Shown here: positions 48,061-57,723 of the stretch, one piece after another | Layout of the letters: every line of letters starts with the position of its first letter | Position numbering within the stretch: position 1 is the stretch's first letter | Assembly: GCA_028335825.1 (NCBI GenBank) | Contig: JAIOKI010000003.1 | Location: forward strand, 248,001-312,000 | Direction: 5' to 3' | DNA: 64,000 nt | Source: Nosema muscidifuracis | Taxonomy: Eukaryota > Microsporidia > Nosematidae | Program-made: the position numbers and the translations under genes | Notes under the pieces: model-generated | What the model saw: only the letters and a program-made list of their open reading frames with translations | Told to the model about the DNA's origin: nothing | Databases searched by the model: none

Positions 48061-50052
48061 AAATTATTATACAATAAACTACCGACTGTATGTTATTGAT
48101 TTGTCTATAGAATTTTAATTATAACACTTCAGGGGATTTAATTAACTTGAAACTTGTTGTAGAAATATTCTACATTTCAAATCATTTCTACTTATTTTTT
48201 GTTCTATTCAGATTTAAAAAAATTATGATAGTAGAATTTTTAAGCTAAACATAAATATTTAAAGTAAAAATTTTATGTTTCTAAATAAATTTTAGACTAA
48301 AATGATTCTATTTATTTATAGCATATTAAATTTAGAATATTGGCTTAATTGCATATCATAGAAAAAATTAAAACATTCGTAAGATAAATCTGGTATTTAA
48401 CATCAGATGCATTTTTTAAAAAGTCTATATTTTTTAAAATTTAGATATTAATTTATTGACAGTTATTTATATTATGAAAAATAGACGATTAATCAATTAA
48501 ATATGTCAATTATAAAATAAGTCATTATGTTTTTTTATTTAGATCAAGTAATATAATATCTTTAATGATTAATAGTAATTATACTAGTCTTCTTGTTTCA
48601 AATTAGTTAATAATCTGATAATTATTAAATTTGCTGGTTAAAAAATGAATGAAAAGTCAAATGTCAAGTCTATAAAATATAATTTTTGTAGTCATTTAGT
48701 AGTTACAAGATTTATTAAATATTTAATAAATAAATAACTGATGCTAATTTAATAATCTTTAAAATTTAAGTCTTTATAAGATTTTTGATATGTAAATGAA
48801 TAATCTTAATAGAAAGTATTTGATAGCATAAGGAAAGGTAAAAGATACTAATAAAATAACTAAGAAGATTTTTGCAGATAAATTGAAAGATTAAGTAATG
48901 AATAAAATAGTGAATGTATTTGATTAAAAAATAAATATCATTCTAATATAGTTGATCAAAAAATTAATATCATTCTAATATAGTTTATAAAAAAATAAAT
49001 ATCATTCTAATATAGTTGATCAAACTTTAATTAAAATAAGAAGGTTAAAAAGAAAAAAGTTTCTATTTAATAATTACAGCAATTAATATCGACAAATTAG
49101 AAGTCTAAAATCTTTATAAAATTAAGTAAGAAAACTTAGTAATAATTAAAAAACAAAAAAAAAATAAGAAAAAATAATTGATTGGGCGTATAGAAAGAGT
49201 ATTTTTTAGAACATGATTTTTTTTGCTAAAAAAAGTTAAAATTAATTATTTTTCAACTACAAAAATCTTTTTTAGAATCAAAAAGAAGCCAAACATAATT
49301 TTTTATTTTCAAAGTCAAATGCTAATATAGATAGATTTAATTATTTTACTACATAAATTAAGTTATGTACATTTAATAAAGCCTCGTTCATTTAAATTTA
49401 AGATTTTAAATAATATATTTTCTAAATTAAGATACAAGATCCAATTAAAGTTTGCATTCCTAATAAAAAATACTAGAAATATAAAAACCATATTATAAAT
49501 CGAAAAAAAATTAATTTATTTAAGTATGATTAATCTATGCTATTAGACTATTTTATTTATCTAAAAAAGGTTTTAATTTTTTCAAATTGAATATTTTTTA
49601 AATTTTTTCCAAAAAGGTTTCATATATTAAAAAACTTGATAAAAATTTAACTGATAATATTTTGTTATTGTTTTTTAAAATTTTAATCTTGACTAGTAGT
49701 AAAATATTTTTATAGGTATAGTTAATCTATAAATAAGCTATTATATATACTCTTACTACCTATAAATAAAGCAATTGAGAAATTGGTATCATTTCAATAA
49801 TTTGTTTTTATTATAAATAAATTTGCTGCCAAAAACATCAATATAATTACATGAAATGTTTGACATATCAAATTAATCTAAATTTTTTTGAATACATATA
49901 AGTAGAAAAATAGCCTATTATATTTAACAAATTAATTTTTATTTTTGAGTTTATTGATCAAATAATTTTTTAGTAATGTATTTTAAATATTGATTGAACA
50001 CATAAAAGTATGAACACTTTGATAAAATAATATTGACTATATTTTTAATAAA
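48021..50052. other. 2-kb spacer between two 5S genes, no protein gene seen
   Basis: The longest gene-free stretch in the right half. It is extremely A/T-rich, with a three-unit tandem repeat at 48920-49025 and no frame of note. No tRNA or element motif was recognised. It could be a relic of lost genes. Confidence 0.45.
48920..49025. repeat. Tandem repeat, three ~33-base units
   Basis: The block 'atatcattctaatatagtt' occurs three times in direct order, each preceded by an A-run and a TGATTAA/TGATCAA/TTATAAA variant. The second and third units differ by a few bases. It lies in non-coding sequence. Confidence 0.8.
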
Positions 50053-50168
50053 ATTACAGCACCCAGCTTTTCCAAGCGGTCTCCCATCTTAGTACTAACT
50101 AGGCTTGTACTGGCTTAACTTCGGAGAGCTGACGAGTTCCGGTGCTTTACAGTAGATATGGCCGTAAC
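50053..50168 (-). rRNA. 5S ribosomal RNA, copy C
   Basis: 116 bases with intact helix I and internal boxes. Coding-strand positions 62-63 read C-A, where copy A has A-G and copy B has C-G. Only a four-T stretch follows the 3' end, a weaker terminator than in copies A and B. Flanking sequence is unrelated to the A/B repeat beyond about ten bases, so this copy dispersed independently. Confidence 0.93.
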
Positions 50169-50669
50169 TGAAGCTACTAAGTTGCTTTATACTATTTAAT
50201 TTATAATTGATCAAAAAATTATTAAATTTAATTTGTGTTTCTGATTTTCAATTGAATTAATTTAAAATTTCATATGTTGATATTTTAAAATATTTTTTTT
50301 ATTTTGTTTACTAAGCTTTATTTTTTGATTAATCAGATTATTTTTTGTTTTTTTATATCTATTTTGATTTATCACAAAATACACTAAATTTAATTTAACC
50401 GTAATGTTTCAAGTGTTAATATACTTTTAAATATAATATTTCACTTAACTCATATAAATCAATGTAATTCTAAGTTTTCTGCCCCTACTTTTTTATAAAA
50501 TTAATTTTTTTTTATCAACCAATAAAATACATTTATATTAATTTTAATTAGTCTACTGAATATTTGGGTTAATAATTTAGACTTACATTGAAAAATTATC
50601 CACATATTGACCTGAAACGTTTCATAACAAAAAAAAATAAATATAAAAAGAAAAAAATAAATAAACACA
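50169..50669. other. Spacer upstream of STE12
   Basis: AT-rich region with no gene. It should contain the promoter of the homeodomain factor. No C-run or G-run lies next to the start, unlike most genes in this block. Confidence 0.45.
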
Positions 50670-51650
50670 ATGCTAAACAAAGACAAGGACTTATTTGGCT
50701 TTCTATCTAATGCACCTAAAGAATTCAGAGAGGGTGAACAGATAAAGAAGTATCAAATGAAGAATGGTGATTTTATACATTGTGTTTTATGGAATATGCA
50801 CTTTTATCTTACAGGTACTGATATTGTAAAAATTTTGTTATATAGGTTTCAAACTTCAGGTAGACAACTTTCTAATCTAAAAAAATTCGAAGAAGGAATA
50901 TTTAGTGATCTTCGTAATCTTAAGCCAGGTATTGATGCTACCCTGGAAGGGCCTAGAAGTGAATTTTTAGAATTTTTGTATAAAAACGGATGTATTCGTA
51001 CACAAAAGAAACAAAAAGTTTTTTATTGGTACAGTGTACCTCATGACGCTTTATTCTGCGACGCAATGGAAAGAGATATGAGAAGAGAAACTCACATGAT
51101 ATCCTACAACAAATATGTAAGTAGTATGGGAAGAATGAATTCACCTGTTAATTTTACAAATGTAGGAAGAATGAGTGCACCAGGATTGGAGATTGAAAAT
51201 ATGCAGAACAGAAACATGCATTACCAAAATATTAACATTGATCATGGCAATCCTCATCACTACGATTCACGATCCGATTCTATGGCTATTTTTGATTCAG
51301 GATCTAATGCAGGGTTTGTACAGCCTAAATTTGTACAAGAGCATCCAAGACATACTCCATCAGCTCCACTTAAAGTTTACCCAGAATATGATGACTTCGA
51401 ACATGATGCATTTTACAGAGATGAAAGCAGTAAAGGATTGAGTGATAATTTTTTTGTCACGAGTAATCAAAAACAAATAGCTCCTTCTGATATCAGTAAA
51501 CCACAATATCGTAGAAAAAATTCATTAGAGGGATTTGACTTTTTAAAAGAGAGAATTGAATTAAGAGCAAGGGACGAAGCTGAGAGAAAAAAGAAAACTA
51601 GAAAACCATTTTTTAAAGAAGAAGACAATAAGTTTTACAAGAAGTTCTAA
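50670..51650 (+). CDS. STE12: STE12-type homeodomain transcription factor
   Basis: 326 residues. Residues 25-140 are a textbook fungal STE12 DNA-binding domain: 'FIHCVLWNMHFYLTGTDIVK', then 'FRFQ'-type 'YRFQTSGRQLSNLKKFEEG', 'IFSDLRNLKPGIDATLEGP', 'SEFLEFLYKNGCIRTQKKQK' and 'FYWYSVPHDALF'. It should bind pheromone-response-element-like sites in the nucleus. The remainder (140-326) is low-complexity, rich in Met/Asn/His, then Asp/Glu and a strongly basic end. Unlike many filamentous-fungal Ste12 proteins there are no C-terminal C2H2 zinc fingers, and the protein is under half the length of yeast Ste12. In fungi it acts downstream of MAP kinase; microsporidia have largely lost that module, so its upstream control here is open. 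Confidence 0.93.
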   Translation: MLNKDKDLFGFLSNAPKEFREGEQIKKYQMKNGDFIHCVLWNMHFYLTGTDIVKILLYRFQTSGRQLSNLKKFEEGIFSDLRNLKPGIDATLEGPRSEFLEFLYKNGCIRTQKKQKVFYWYSVPHDALFCDAMERDMRRETHMISYNKYVSSMGRMNSPVNFTNVGRMSAPGLEIENMQNRNMHYQNINIDHGNPHHYDSRSDSMAIFDSGSNAGFVQPKFVQEHPRHTPSAPLKVYPEYDDFEHDAFYRDESSKGLSDNFFVTSNQKQIAPSDISKPQYRRKNSLEGFDFLKERIELRARDEAERKKKTRKPFFKEEDNKFYKKF

Positions 51651-51816
51651 GGTTTAAATTGATAATTAAATTTTTACGTTTTTTAATTTTACTGATAAAA
51701 TAAATTTATTATTGAAAAATTAACTATTTAATATCGAATATTAACAATCGCGTGTCACGTATTAAAATATCAATAACAAGATTTTCTATATTTCAAGCTT
51801 ATGTAAATTATTTCAA

Positions 51817-53268
51817 TCATTCGATAGATGTTAATATTGATTTGATTATTTTATCAGAAAATAAAAGCTTTAGATCATCCAAAGACTCAAAAAAGTTACC
51901 TCCTGAAATAAAATCTACAATTGATTGAGCTCTTTTATCACCAACTCCACTAAGTTTTTTTATAGATATAAAGTTTCCACTATTCAAAACATCCAACAAT
52001 TCTCTACCATTAATTTTGACCTTTTTATTTCTTGCATTTTTGATTAATCCATTTAATTCATCAATCTTATCTTGTATACTCGAATTATCTCGAATTTTTT
52101 TTAATGTTTTGTAATCATCTAGTGCCTTTTTAAAATCCTTATTTTTTTCAAATTCTTCAGCACGTTTTAAAAAAGCTTTATAACTTTTTTCTTGGGTATT
52201 CGGCGTTAATAAAATGTCTGATTTATCATATATCGATGATTTTATTATAAAAGTCGAATCTTCTTTTTTCTTGCGTTTCTTTGGGGTGTTTGTTTTATCA
52301 GATAAAATATTTTTACCTGATTTTGGTGGTATGATTTTTGTCATACCTGATTTATTCTGAATATCTCTAATTGCATTTCCTGTGTTGACTATTTTGCGTG
52401 ATTTTGAAGCAAATTTTAATGTATTAATTGTGTCATCTAAATAATTCCAATCATCAATAACATTAGCTATCAAGTAGCAAATACTATTTCCGCCAATTGA
52501 GTCCTGCAACAATCTAGTTAATTTACTATCTCTATAAGGAATACGAATGTCATTGTTTAATATTGAATTTACAACTTGCCCCAAAACAAATAAACTTCTA
52601 TTAATATTACTTGATTCAACAAGTCTAATTCCTTCATTTCCTGTTTTTTTATTGTTCTCAGAACCTGCTAGATCTATAAGATAAAATTTAGCATTACCCA
52701 TAGAGATCTGTAATATCGAGTGACTCCTACTACTCGATTTATTTAATTTAGTCTCACCAGTTTTTCTATTAAGATTTCCTTTATCAAATATCTCTTTAAA
52801 ATCTTCATATTTTTCTACCCGTATTTTTTTAATATACTGTATCAAAATCTTCCCCTCAAATTCTCTCAAAATAACTTCTTTAGGATCTAATAAATCAAAT
52901 ATTTTTTCATTATATATTTCCATATACGAAATTTCTATGATATTATTTTTTAGAAGATCTTGTACAATATTGTAAACAAGTCCTGGTGATGACTTGTTAC
53001 CAATCATTGTATGTGTTTTTCCTGCACCAGTATTTCCATAACAAAAAATTGTTGTGTTAAATCCTTCCTTAAATTTAATTAAGGATTCCTGAATATTTTT
53101 ATAAATCGTTAGTTGTGACGTTGAAGGTCCAAATACTTTATCAAAAACGTATTCAGATTCTTGATTATTCTCTTTAGATATCTTTATAGTTGTATTTGTA
53201 TATTCTAAACATTTATTGTTAGGTCGGATTCTGATAAATGCTTTTATAGGAATTTTATGTTTTTGCAT
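51817..53268 (-). CDS. Kinesin-10 (Kid/KIF22-like chromokinesin) with C-terminal HhH domain
   Basis: 483 residues. The N-terminal motor (1 to about 295) has the P-loop 'GNTGAGKTHT' (residues 78-87), switch I 'NKSSSRSHS' (about 177-184), switch II 'LIDLAGSE' (about 198-204) and the 'PYRDSKLTRLLQDSIGG' helix, so it should be an active microtubule ATPase. A basic linker (about 310-345) carries a nuclear-type KKRKKK cluster. Helices near 365-400 resemble a single TPR. Residues about 425-483 form a helix-hairpin-helix ('ISIKKLSGVGDKRAQSIVDF'), the DNA-binding tail typical of kinesin-10. Its expected role is to push chromosome arms along spindle microtubules. The ATG follows TTTTTACCCTTATAATTT. It is divergent from the Borealin-like gene with 73 bases between. 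Confidence 0.88.
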   Translation of the reverse strand: MQKHKIPIKAFIRIRPNNKCLEYTNTTIKISKENNQESEYVFDKVFGPSTSQLTIYKNIQESLIKFKEGFNTTIFCYGNTGAGKTHTMIGNKSSPGLVYNIVQDLLKNNIIEISYMEIYNEKIFDLLDPKEVILREFEGKILIQYIKKIRVEKYEDFKEIFDKGNLNRKTGETKLNKSSSRSHSILQISMGNAKFYLIDLAGSENNKKTGNEGIRLVESSNINRSLFVLGQVVNSILNNDIRIPYRDSKLTRLLQDSIGGNSICYLIANVIDDWNYLDDTINTLKFASKSRKIVNTGNAIRDIQNKSGMTKIIPPKSGKNILSDKTNTPKKRKKKEDSTFIIKSSIYDKSDILLTPNTQEKSYKAFLKRAEEFEKNKDFKKALDDYKTLKKIRDNSSIQDKIDELNGLIKNARNKKVKINGRELLDVLNSGNFISIKKLSGVGDKRAQSIVDFISGGNFFESLDDLKLLFSDKIIKSILTSIE

Positions 53269-53341
53269 AAATTATAAGGGTAAAAATCAATGCATAAAAT
53301 AGATAATTCAAATTTCTATTTTAAAATTTAAGCCCAAACAA
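53269..53341. promoter_or_regulatory. Compact bidirectional promoter with two C-run signals
   Basis: Only 73 bases separate two divergent ATGs. Each side carries its own C-run read in the direction of its gene: TTTACCC at 53278-53280 for the kinesin and AAGCCC at 53333-53335 for the Borealin-like gene. A shared promoter for two chromosome-segregation genes is likely. Confidence 0.6.
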
Positions 53342-53743
53342 ATGCATAGAAAAGAATCTGTACATAAAAAAAGAGAAATGATAAAAAATTTACAAAAAAA
53401 GAAGGAGGAATTAATTTATACTCTTCGTACAAAATTACAAAACACTTTGTCAAAAATACCTCCTTCTATTCTCAATCTACCTATTTTATGTATTAAAGAT
53501 GCTTTGCTTGAAAATTATGAAGGGACAGATCTAAAAATTATAGATACTAATAAGAAGATGAAACGTCAGTCAACTGTTTCTTTAAATTTTGGTGAGCAGT
53601 ATACTTATGATGGAAAGACTTTTTTGGATTCTAAAGGTAAAATTAAGAATGATAGTCTAGATAGGAATCTTAAAAATTTATTAAAAAATGCTAAGAAAAT
53701 AGCTGATAGGATGGGTAAAGATATGAGTTTGTTTATTGAATAA
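53342..53743 (+). CDS. Borealin/Nbl1-like protein (candidate chromosomal passenger subunit)
   Basis: 133 residues. Residues 10-50 form a basic amphipathic helix, 'KREMIKNLQKK...LRTKLQNTLSKIPPSILNLP', which follows the pattern of the Nbl1/Borealin N-terminal domain (long helix ending in RL...IP-.LR) that bundles with INCENP and Survivin. The remainder is basic and low-complexity and ends in a short helix. If correct it would place a chromosomal passenger complex subunit next to a chromokinesin and SMC5. The assignment is by eye from a short motif; INCENP/Survivin homologues are not in this window. The start is preceded by TAAGCCCAAACAA. Only 39 bases separate its end from the convergent SMC5 end. 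Confidence 0.5.
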   Translation: MHRKESVHKKREMIKNLQKKKEELIYTLRTKLQNTLSKIPPSILNLPILCIKDALLENYEGTDLKIIDTNKKMKRQSTVSLNFGEQYTYDGKTFLDSKGKIKNDSLDRNLKNLLKNAKKIADRMGKDMSLFIE

Positions 53744-53782
53744 ATTAAAATGAGACACTTAAATTATAAATTATGTTATAAT

Positions 53783-56700
53783 TTATCCAAGAAAAGCTTT
53801 TTTCACTTCACTACATTGATCAGAAAATAATACAATAATGTTCATACTCTTATTAAAATTTAGTCCTTCGACAAGTTTAGGAGAAATTATAAAGAATTGT
53901 GTATTTTCATCCTTCTCACAAATATCAAAAAGCATATCAAGAATAAGCTTTTCATTATATTTGTCCATTCCTTGATTTATTTCATCAACGAGTCTAAAAG
54001 GTGCGCTATCAATCATTTGTAAAGCTAGTAAAAATAAAATTATTGACACTGATTTTTCACCTCCACTTTGTCTAAATGAACTTAATTTTTCCAACTTTTC
54101 AACATCTCTGAATTTAACTAAAATATTCATTTTCCATTGTTTACACAATAAATTTTCATATTCAAATTCAATCTTACCTTCACATCCAAGCTTACTAAAT
54201 AAATTGAAAAATTCTTTATTGATTTTTTCAGTAATCTCTTTTATTTGGATGATTGCATCTTTCTTTTTTAATTCAACATCTTCGGTATATTCCTTTTTAT
54301 TCTTCAATACTTGATCTAAAGATTCATTCAATTTATCTAAATTTTCTTTACTATTCATATATTCATCTTTGATTTTATCATCAACATTTATAAACTTCAG
54401 CTGAGTCTTTTCAGTACGAATTTCTGCTGTTAATTCTTCAATAGAATTTGGTAAAAAACTCATTTCTTCTTTAGTATACGATTTATCCTTTAACAATCCC
54501 TTTAATTCTGAAATTTTAGGTTTAAGATTATCTTTAATTTTTTCATGTTCATCAACAGAAGATCTAACAATTACATTTTGTCTTTCTATATTATTTTTAC
54601 TATTATAAAGTAATTGTAATTTATTATATTCAGATTTAATATCCTTGTATAAAAATACAAACTCTTTAAATTTATCAAGATATTTTACATCTTTTAGAAT
54701 AGAAGATATTCGAGAATTTACATTACCAAGTTTGTTATCAATAAGATTCTTCTTTGCAATTATTTTATTTTCTTCAGTTTCAATATCCTTTGATTCTTCA
54801 CATTCTTTTAATTCAGTAGATTTACATCTTATATTTTCTATAAGAACTTTATAAAGACCAATAAGTCTTTTTGTGGATGTGACCTGATTATCATAATCCT
54901 TTTTATGTTCATACATTTTCTTTAATTTATATTCTAATTTATCCTTAGTTTCATAAATTCCATTCAAATCATCTTTGTATTTATTTCTTAAAATATTACA
55001 TTCAATAAGCTTATTTTCAATTTCACTTGTATCTAATTTAGTTGAAAAAAGATTTTTAGGCTTGATTGCTAAACTTGATATTGTAAAATCTTTCTTGTTA
55101 TATTTACTTCTACGTATCTCTATATATTTATTATCCACTGCCATTCTTTTAAATGAAGTATTCTCAAAAATATATTTTTCATTCAAATTCTTCTTAGATA
55201 TTGGTATGTCATGTAAATGACAACTTGATATTAAAAAGTCTTTTATTTCTTTTCTAGCATCAATAAAATCAATAACTACCCCATCAAATCCAAATTTACG
55301 TATTTCATCTTGTGTATAAGATGATATAATAGGATTTCTTATAGATTCTACTACATTTACTCCCAATTTCATTTCATCTTTTAAGATTCTACTAAATTTT
55401 TCAAAATCATCTGAATTTTTACATATAAACGAGGTTAAAGCATGAAAACTCAAAAAAGTTTCAATTTCATTTGTATAATTCGCATCTCTTATACTCACAC
55501 TTAAAAAAGCAGGTTCAATTATTTCATCTTGAAATTTTTCTTTGTTTTCTCTTAACCAAATAATTCCTCTATAAGATTCATAAGAATATTTTTTTAGTTG
55601 TTCTAGTCTTCTTTCCTCAGCCTCACTTATCTTTTTTTTCTTATCCTCTAACTCATCTACTTCTTTTTTAACATCAATACATTTCTGCTTAATTACTTGT
55701 GCCTGTCTTTTTAATTTAAAAACCTCATCTTCTTGTTCATTAATTGGTTGTGTATCATATTTCTGAAATAAAGTATCAATATTTCGTACCTGTGATATGT
55801 AAGCTAATTCTTCAGTTTTACTTCTTTTTACTGATCCTTCATAATCATCTCCACGTATTAAATCCTTCTTTTCTAAAATACCCTCTTTTACTTTATCTAA
55901 TTCTTCTTTACTACTCTCTAGTTCAGTTCTCAAATGATTTATTTTATTTACTCTTTTTTCTCTCTTTTTATCCAAATACTCTAAATCAATATCGAGAAGT
56001 CCTTTCTCATTATTTAAGCTTTTTATTTCCTCTTTGATTGATTCTAATTTACCATCCCATTCATCTAATTCCAATAATTTATTTTGTAAAACTATATTCT
56101 GAGGATTATTTTCAATATTCTCGATCTGTTTGACAATATCTTTGACTTCTTTTTCGTTATTTTCGAAATTCTTTTCCAAAACTTTTATAGAATTTTCTAA
56201 TCTTTTGTAATCCTTAACTATACCATCATATTCTACCCATGTTCTTTTACTTTCCAGCATATCTATTCTTCTTATTTTATTATCTCTTTCTTCCATTTTA
56301 ACTACATCTTTATTAATTTTTTCTACCATTAACTCAAGCTCTTCCTTCTGTTTCTTTAAACAACTTTCTTTAGCACTTGTATCATTAAGTTTATGTTCTA
56401 CTTCACTAAGATAAGTCAAAATTTCTACAATACATTCCTTATTTAAACTCAAAAGTGTGTTAGTTAATAATTCTTCGCTACTCATTCTACAAAATTCAGA
56501 AACTTTTTCTTGTGGAAGATATTGGCAAAGATTATTGACATTAATATTAAGCTTATCTATAAATGCATCATAAATATTTTTCTTAACAATTGATCCATTT
56601 ATATACCAAAAATTATTGGCTATACTAAATCCACGTCCTATTTTGATATTCTGACCTTCAAAGAATATCTCTGCTTCTATTTTACAATCATGCTCACCAA

Positions 56701-56923
56701 AACGAATGTATTCTTTAATGTTTTTAGTCTTACCAATTGTCTTAGGAGTTCCTCCAAAAATTAAAGAAATTGCATTGCTAATTGTTGATTTTCCCGATCC
56801 ATTCGGGCCAATTATAAAATTTAATGAAGGAGAAAAATTGATTACTGACGATTTGAATGTTTGGAAGTTTGTCAACGATAGTGTTATTATATTCCCATTT
56901 TTATAAGTTCTTTCTGTTCTCAT
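53783..56923 (-). CDS. SMC5: SMC5, structural maintenance of chromosomes protein 5
   Basis: 1046 residues, near full length (about 1090-1100 in yeast and human). It is the ATPase of the SMC5/6 complex, acting in recombinational repair and resolution of DNA junctions in the nucleus. Walker A 'GPNGSGKST' is at residues 39-47. The SMC5-specific 'NNLCQYLPQEKVSEFCRM' block follows near 130-150. Long coiled coils (about 180-440 and 660-900) surround a hinge (about 460-640). The ABC signature 'QSGGEKSVS' starts at 952 and Walker B 'FRLVDEINQGMD' has Asp980-Glu981. The 'DEINQGMD' wording separates SMC5 from other SMCs. The start is preceded by TTTAGCCCTCT. SMC6 and Nse subunits are not in the window. 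Confidence 0.96.
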   Translation of the reverse strand: MRTERTYKNGNIITLSLTNFQTFKSSVINFSPSLNFIIGPNGSGKSTISNAISLIFGGTPKTIGKTKNIKEYIRFGEHDCKIEAEIFFEGQNIKIGRGFSIANNFWYINGSIVKKNIYDAFIDKLNINVNNLCQYLPQEKVSEFCRMSSEELLTNTLLSLNKECIVEILTYLSEVEHKLNDTSAKESCLKKQKEELELMVEKINKDVVKMEERDNKIRRIDMLESKRTWVEYDGIVKDYKRLENSIKVLEKNFENNEKEVKDIVKQIENIENNPQNIVLQNKLLELDEWDGKLESIKEEIKSLNNEKGLLDIDLEYLDKKREKRVNKINHLRTELESSKEELDKVKEGILEKKDLIRGDDYEGSVKRSKTEELAYISQVRNIDTLFQKYDTQPINEQEDEVFKLKRQAQVIKQKCIDVKKEVDELEDKKKKISEAEERRLEQLKKYSYESYRGIIWLRENKEKFQDEIIEPAFLSVSIRDANYTNEIETFLSFHALTSFICKNSDDFEKFSRILKDEMKLGVNVVESIRNPIISSYTQDEIRKFGFDGVVIDFIDARKEIKDFLISSCHLHDIPISKKNLNEKYIFENTSFKRMAVDNKYIEIRRSKYNKKDFTISSLAIKPKNLFSTKLDTSEIENKLIECNILRNKYKDDLNGIYETKDKLEYKLKKMYEHKKDYDNQVTSTKRLIGLYKVLIENIRCKSTELKECEESKDIETEENKIIAKKNLIDNKLGNVNSRISSILKDVKYLDKFKEFVFLYKDIKSEYNKLQLLYNSKNNIERQNVIVRSSVDEHEKIKDNLKPKISELKGLLKDKSYTKEEMSFLPNSIEELTAEIRTEKTQLKFINVDDKIKDEYMNSKENLDKLNESLDQVLKNKKEYTEDVELKKKDAIIQIKEITEKINKEFFNLFSKLGCEGKIEFEYENLLCKQWKMNILVKFRDVEKLEKLSSFRQSGGEKSVSIILFLLALQMIDSAPFRLVDEINQGMDKYNEKLILDMLFDICEKDENTQFFIISPKLVEGLNFNKSMNIIVLFSDQCSEVKKAFLG

Positions 56924-57183
56924 AGAGGGCTAAATAAATCTATTTTTAGAAACTTAAAGAATTTATGCACATATTAACTTTTAAATAATTCGTTATTTGA
57001 AAAAGTTATTAATAAATAATTTAAATTGTTTTTAAAGATATTTAAACAACAAACCATCATGATATAATAGGAAGGAATAATATCATGAACAAAACATATA
57101 TCAATCTATTAATTATAACTATCACCTTTGAAACAAAACAAACTCCTTAATACATTTTTTATAAAAAACATTTAGCCCCTAAA
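56924..57183. promoter_or_regulatory. Divergent promoter region SMC5/Ubc4
   Basis: 260 bases between two divergent starts, each with the same C-run signal: TTTAGCCC on the minus strand (G-run 56927-56929 on +) and TTTAGCCCC at 57171-57179 on the + strand. The identical TTTAGCCC heptamer-plus in both directions is the best example of the start signal here. Confidence 0.65.
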
Positions 57184-57693
57184 ATGGCTTTACAGGATTC
57201 AGCAGCAATTAAAAGATTGAAGAAAGAGTATAAGAACATGGAAGAAAAAAAGAAAAATCCTGATGGAAATGACAATACATCCAAATATATACATGTTGAT
57301 CCCTTTATAAATGGGGACTTGTTCACTTGGGAAGCTTATTTAACTGCCCCTGAAGATTCAGTATTTAAAGGAGGAAGATTTAAACTTCTTATTAATTTCC
57401 CTCCAGATTATCCATTCAAAGCTCCTAAGGTCACATTTTTAAGCCCAATATATCATCCTAATATAAATTCAAAGGGTACTATTTGTATTGATATACTTGC
57501 TGAAGGATGGTCTCCTGCACTTACCCTTGATAAAGTATTAGTTTCTCTTTTGAGTTGGTTAGATGAACCAAATCCAGATGATCCACTTAGAAGCGAAGTT
57601 GCAGATATCTACAAAAATGATTTTGAAGAATATAAAAAGAGATGTAGAGAAAGTGTTCAAAAGATGATGAATGACAAAAATTCTAGTAAATAA
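57184..57693 (+). CDS. UBC4: Ubiquitin-conjugating enzyme E2, Ubc4/UBE2D class
   Basis: 169 residues against about 147 for class I E2s. The extra length is an N-terminal insertion (Lys-rich, about residues 20-38) and a short C-terminal tail. The UBC fold is clear: 'NFPPDYPFKAPKVTF', 'YHPNINSKGTICIDIL' with the HPN motif at 91-93 and catalytic Cys101, 'WSPALTLDKVLVSLLSWL' and 'NPDDPLRSEVADIYK'. It accepts ubiquitin from E1 and passes it to substrates with RING or HECT ligases; Ubc4/5 types serve bulk proteolysis. No acidic loop insertion of the Ubc7/Cdc34 type is present. The start follows TTTAGCCCCTAAA. It ends 30 bases from the convergent neighbour. Confidence 0.93.
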   Translation: MALQDSAAIKRLKKEYKNMEEKKKNPDGNDNTSKYIHVDPFINGDLFTWEAYLTAPEDSVFKGGRFKLLINFPPDYPFKAPKVTFLSPIYHPNINSKGTICIDILAEGWSPALTLDKVLVSLLSWLDEPNPDDPLRSEVADIYKNDFEEYKKRCRESVQKMMNDKNSSK

Positions 57694-57723
57694 ATACATT
57701 TTTTCTTTTTTTTTTTATAAACC

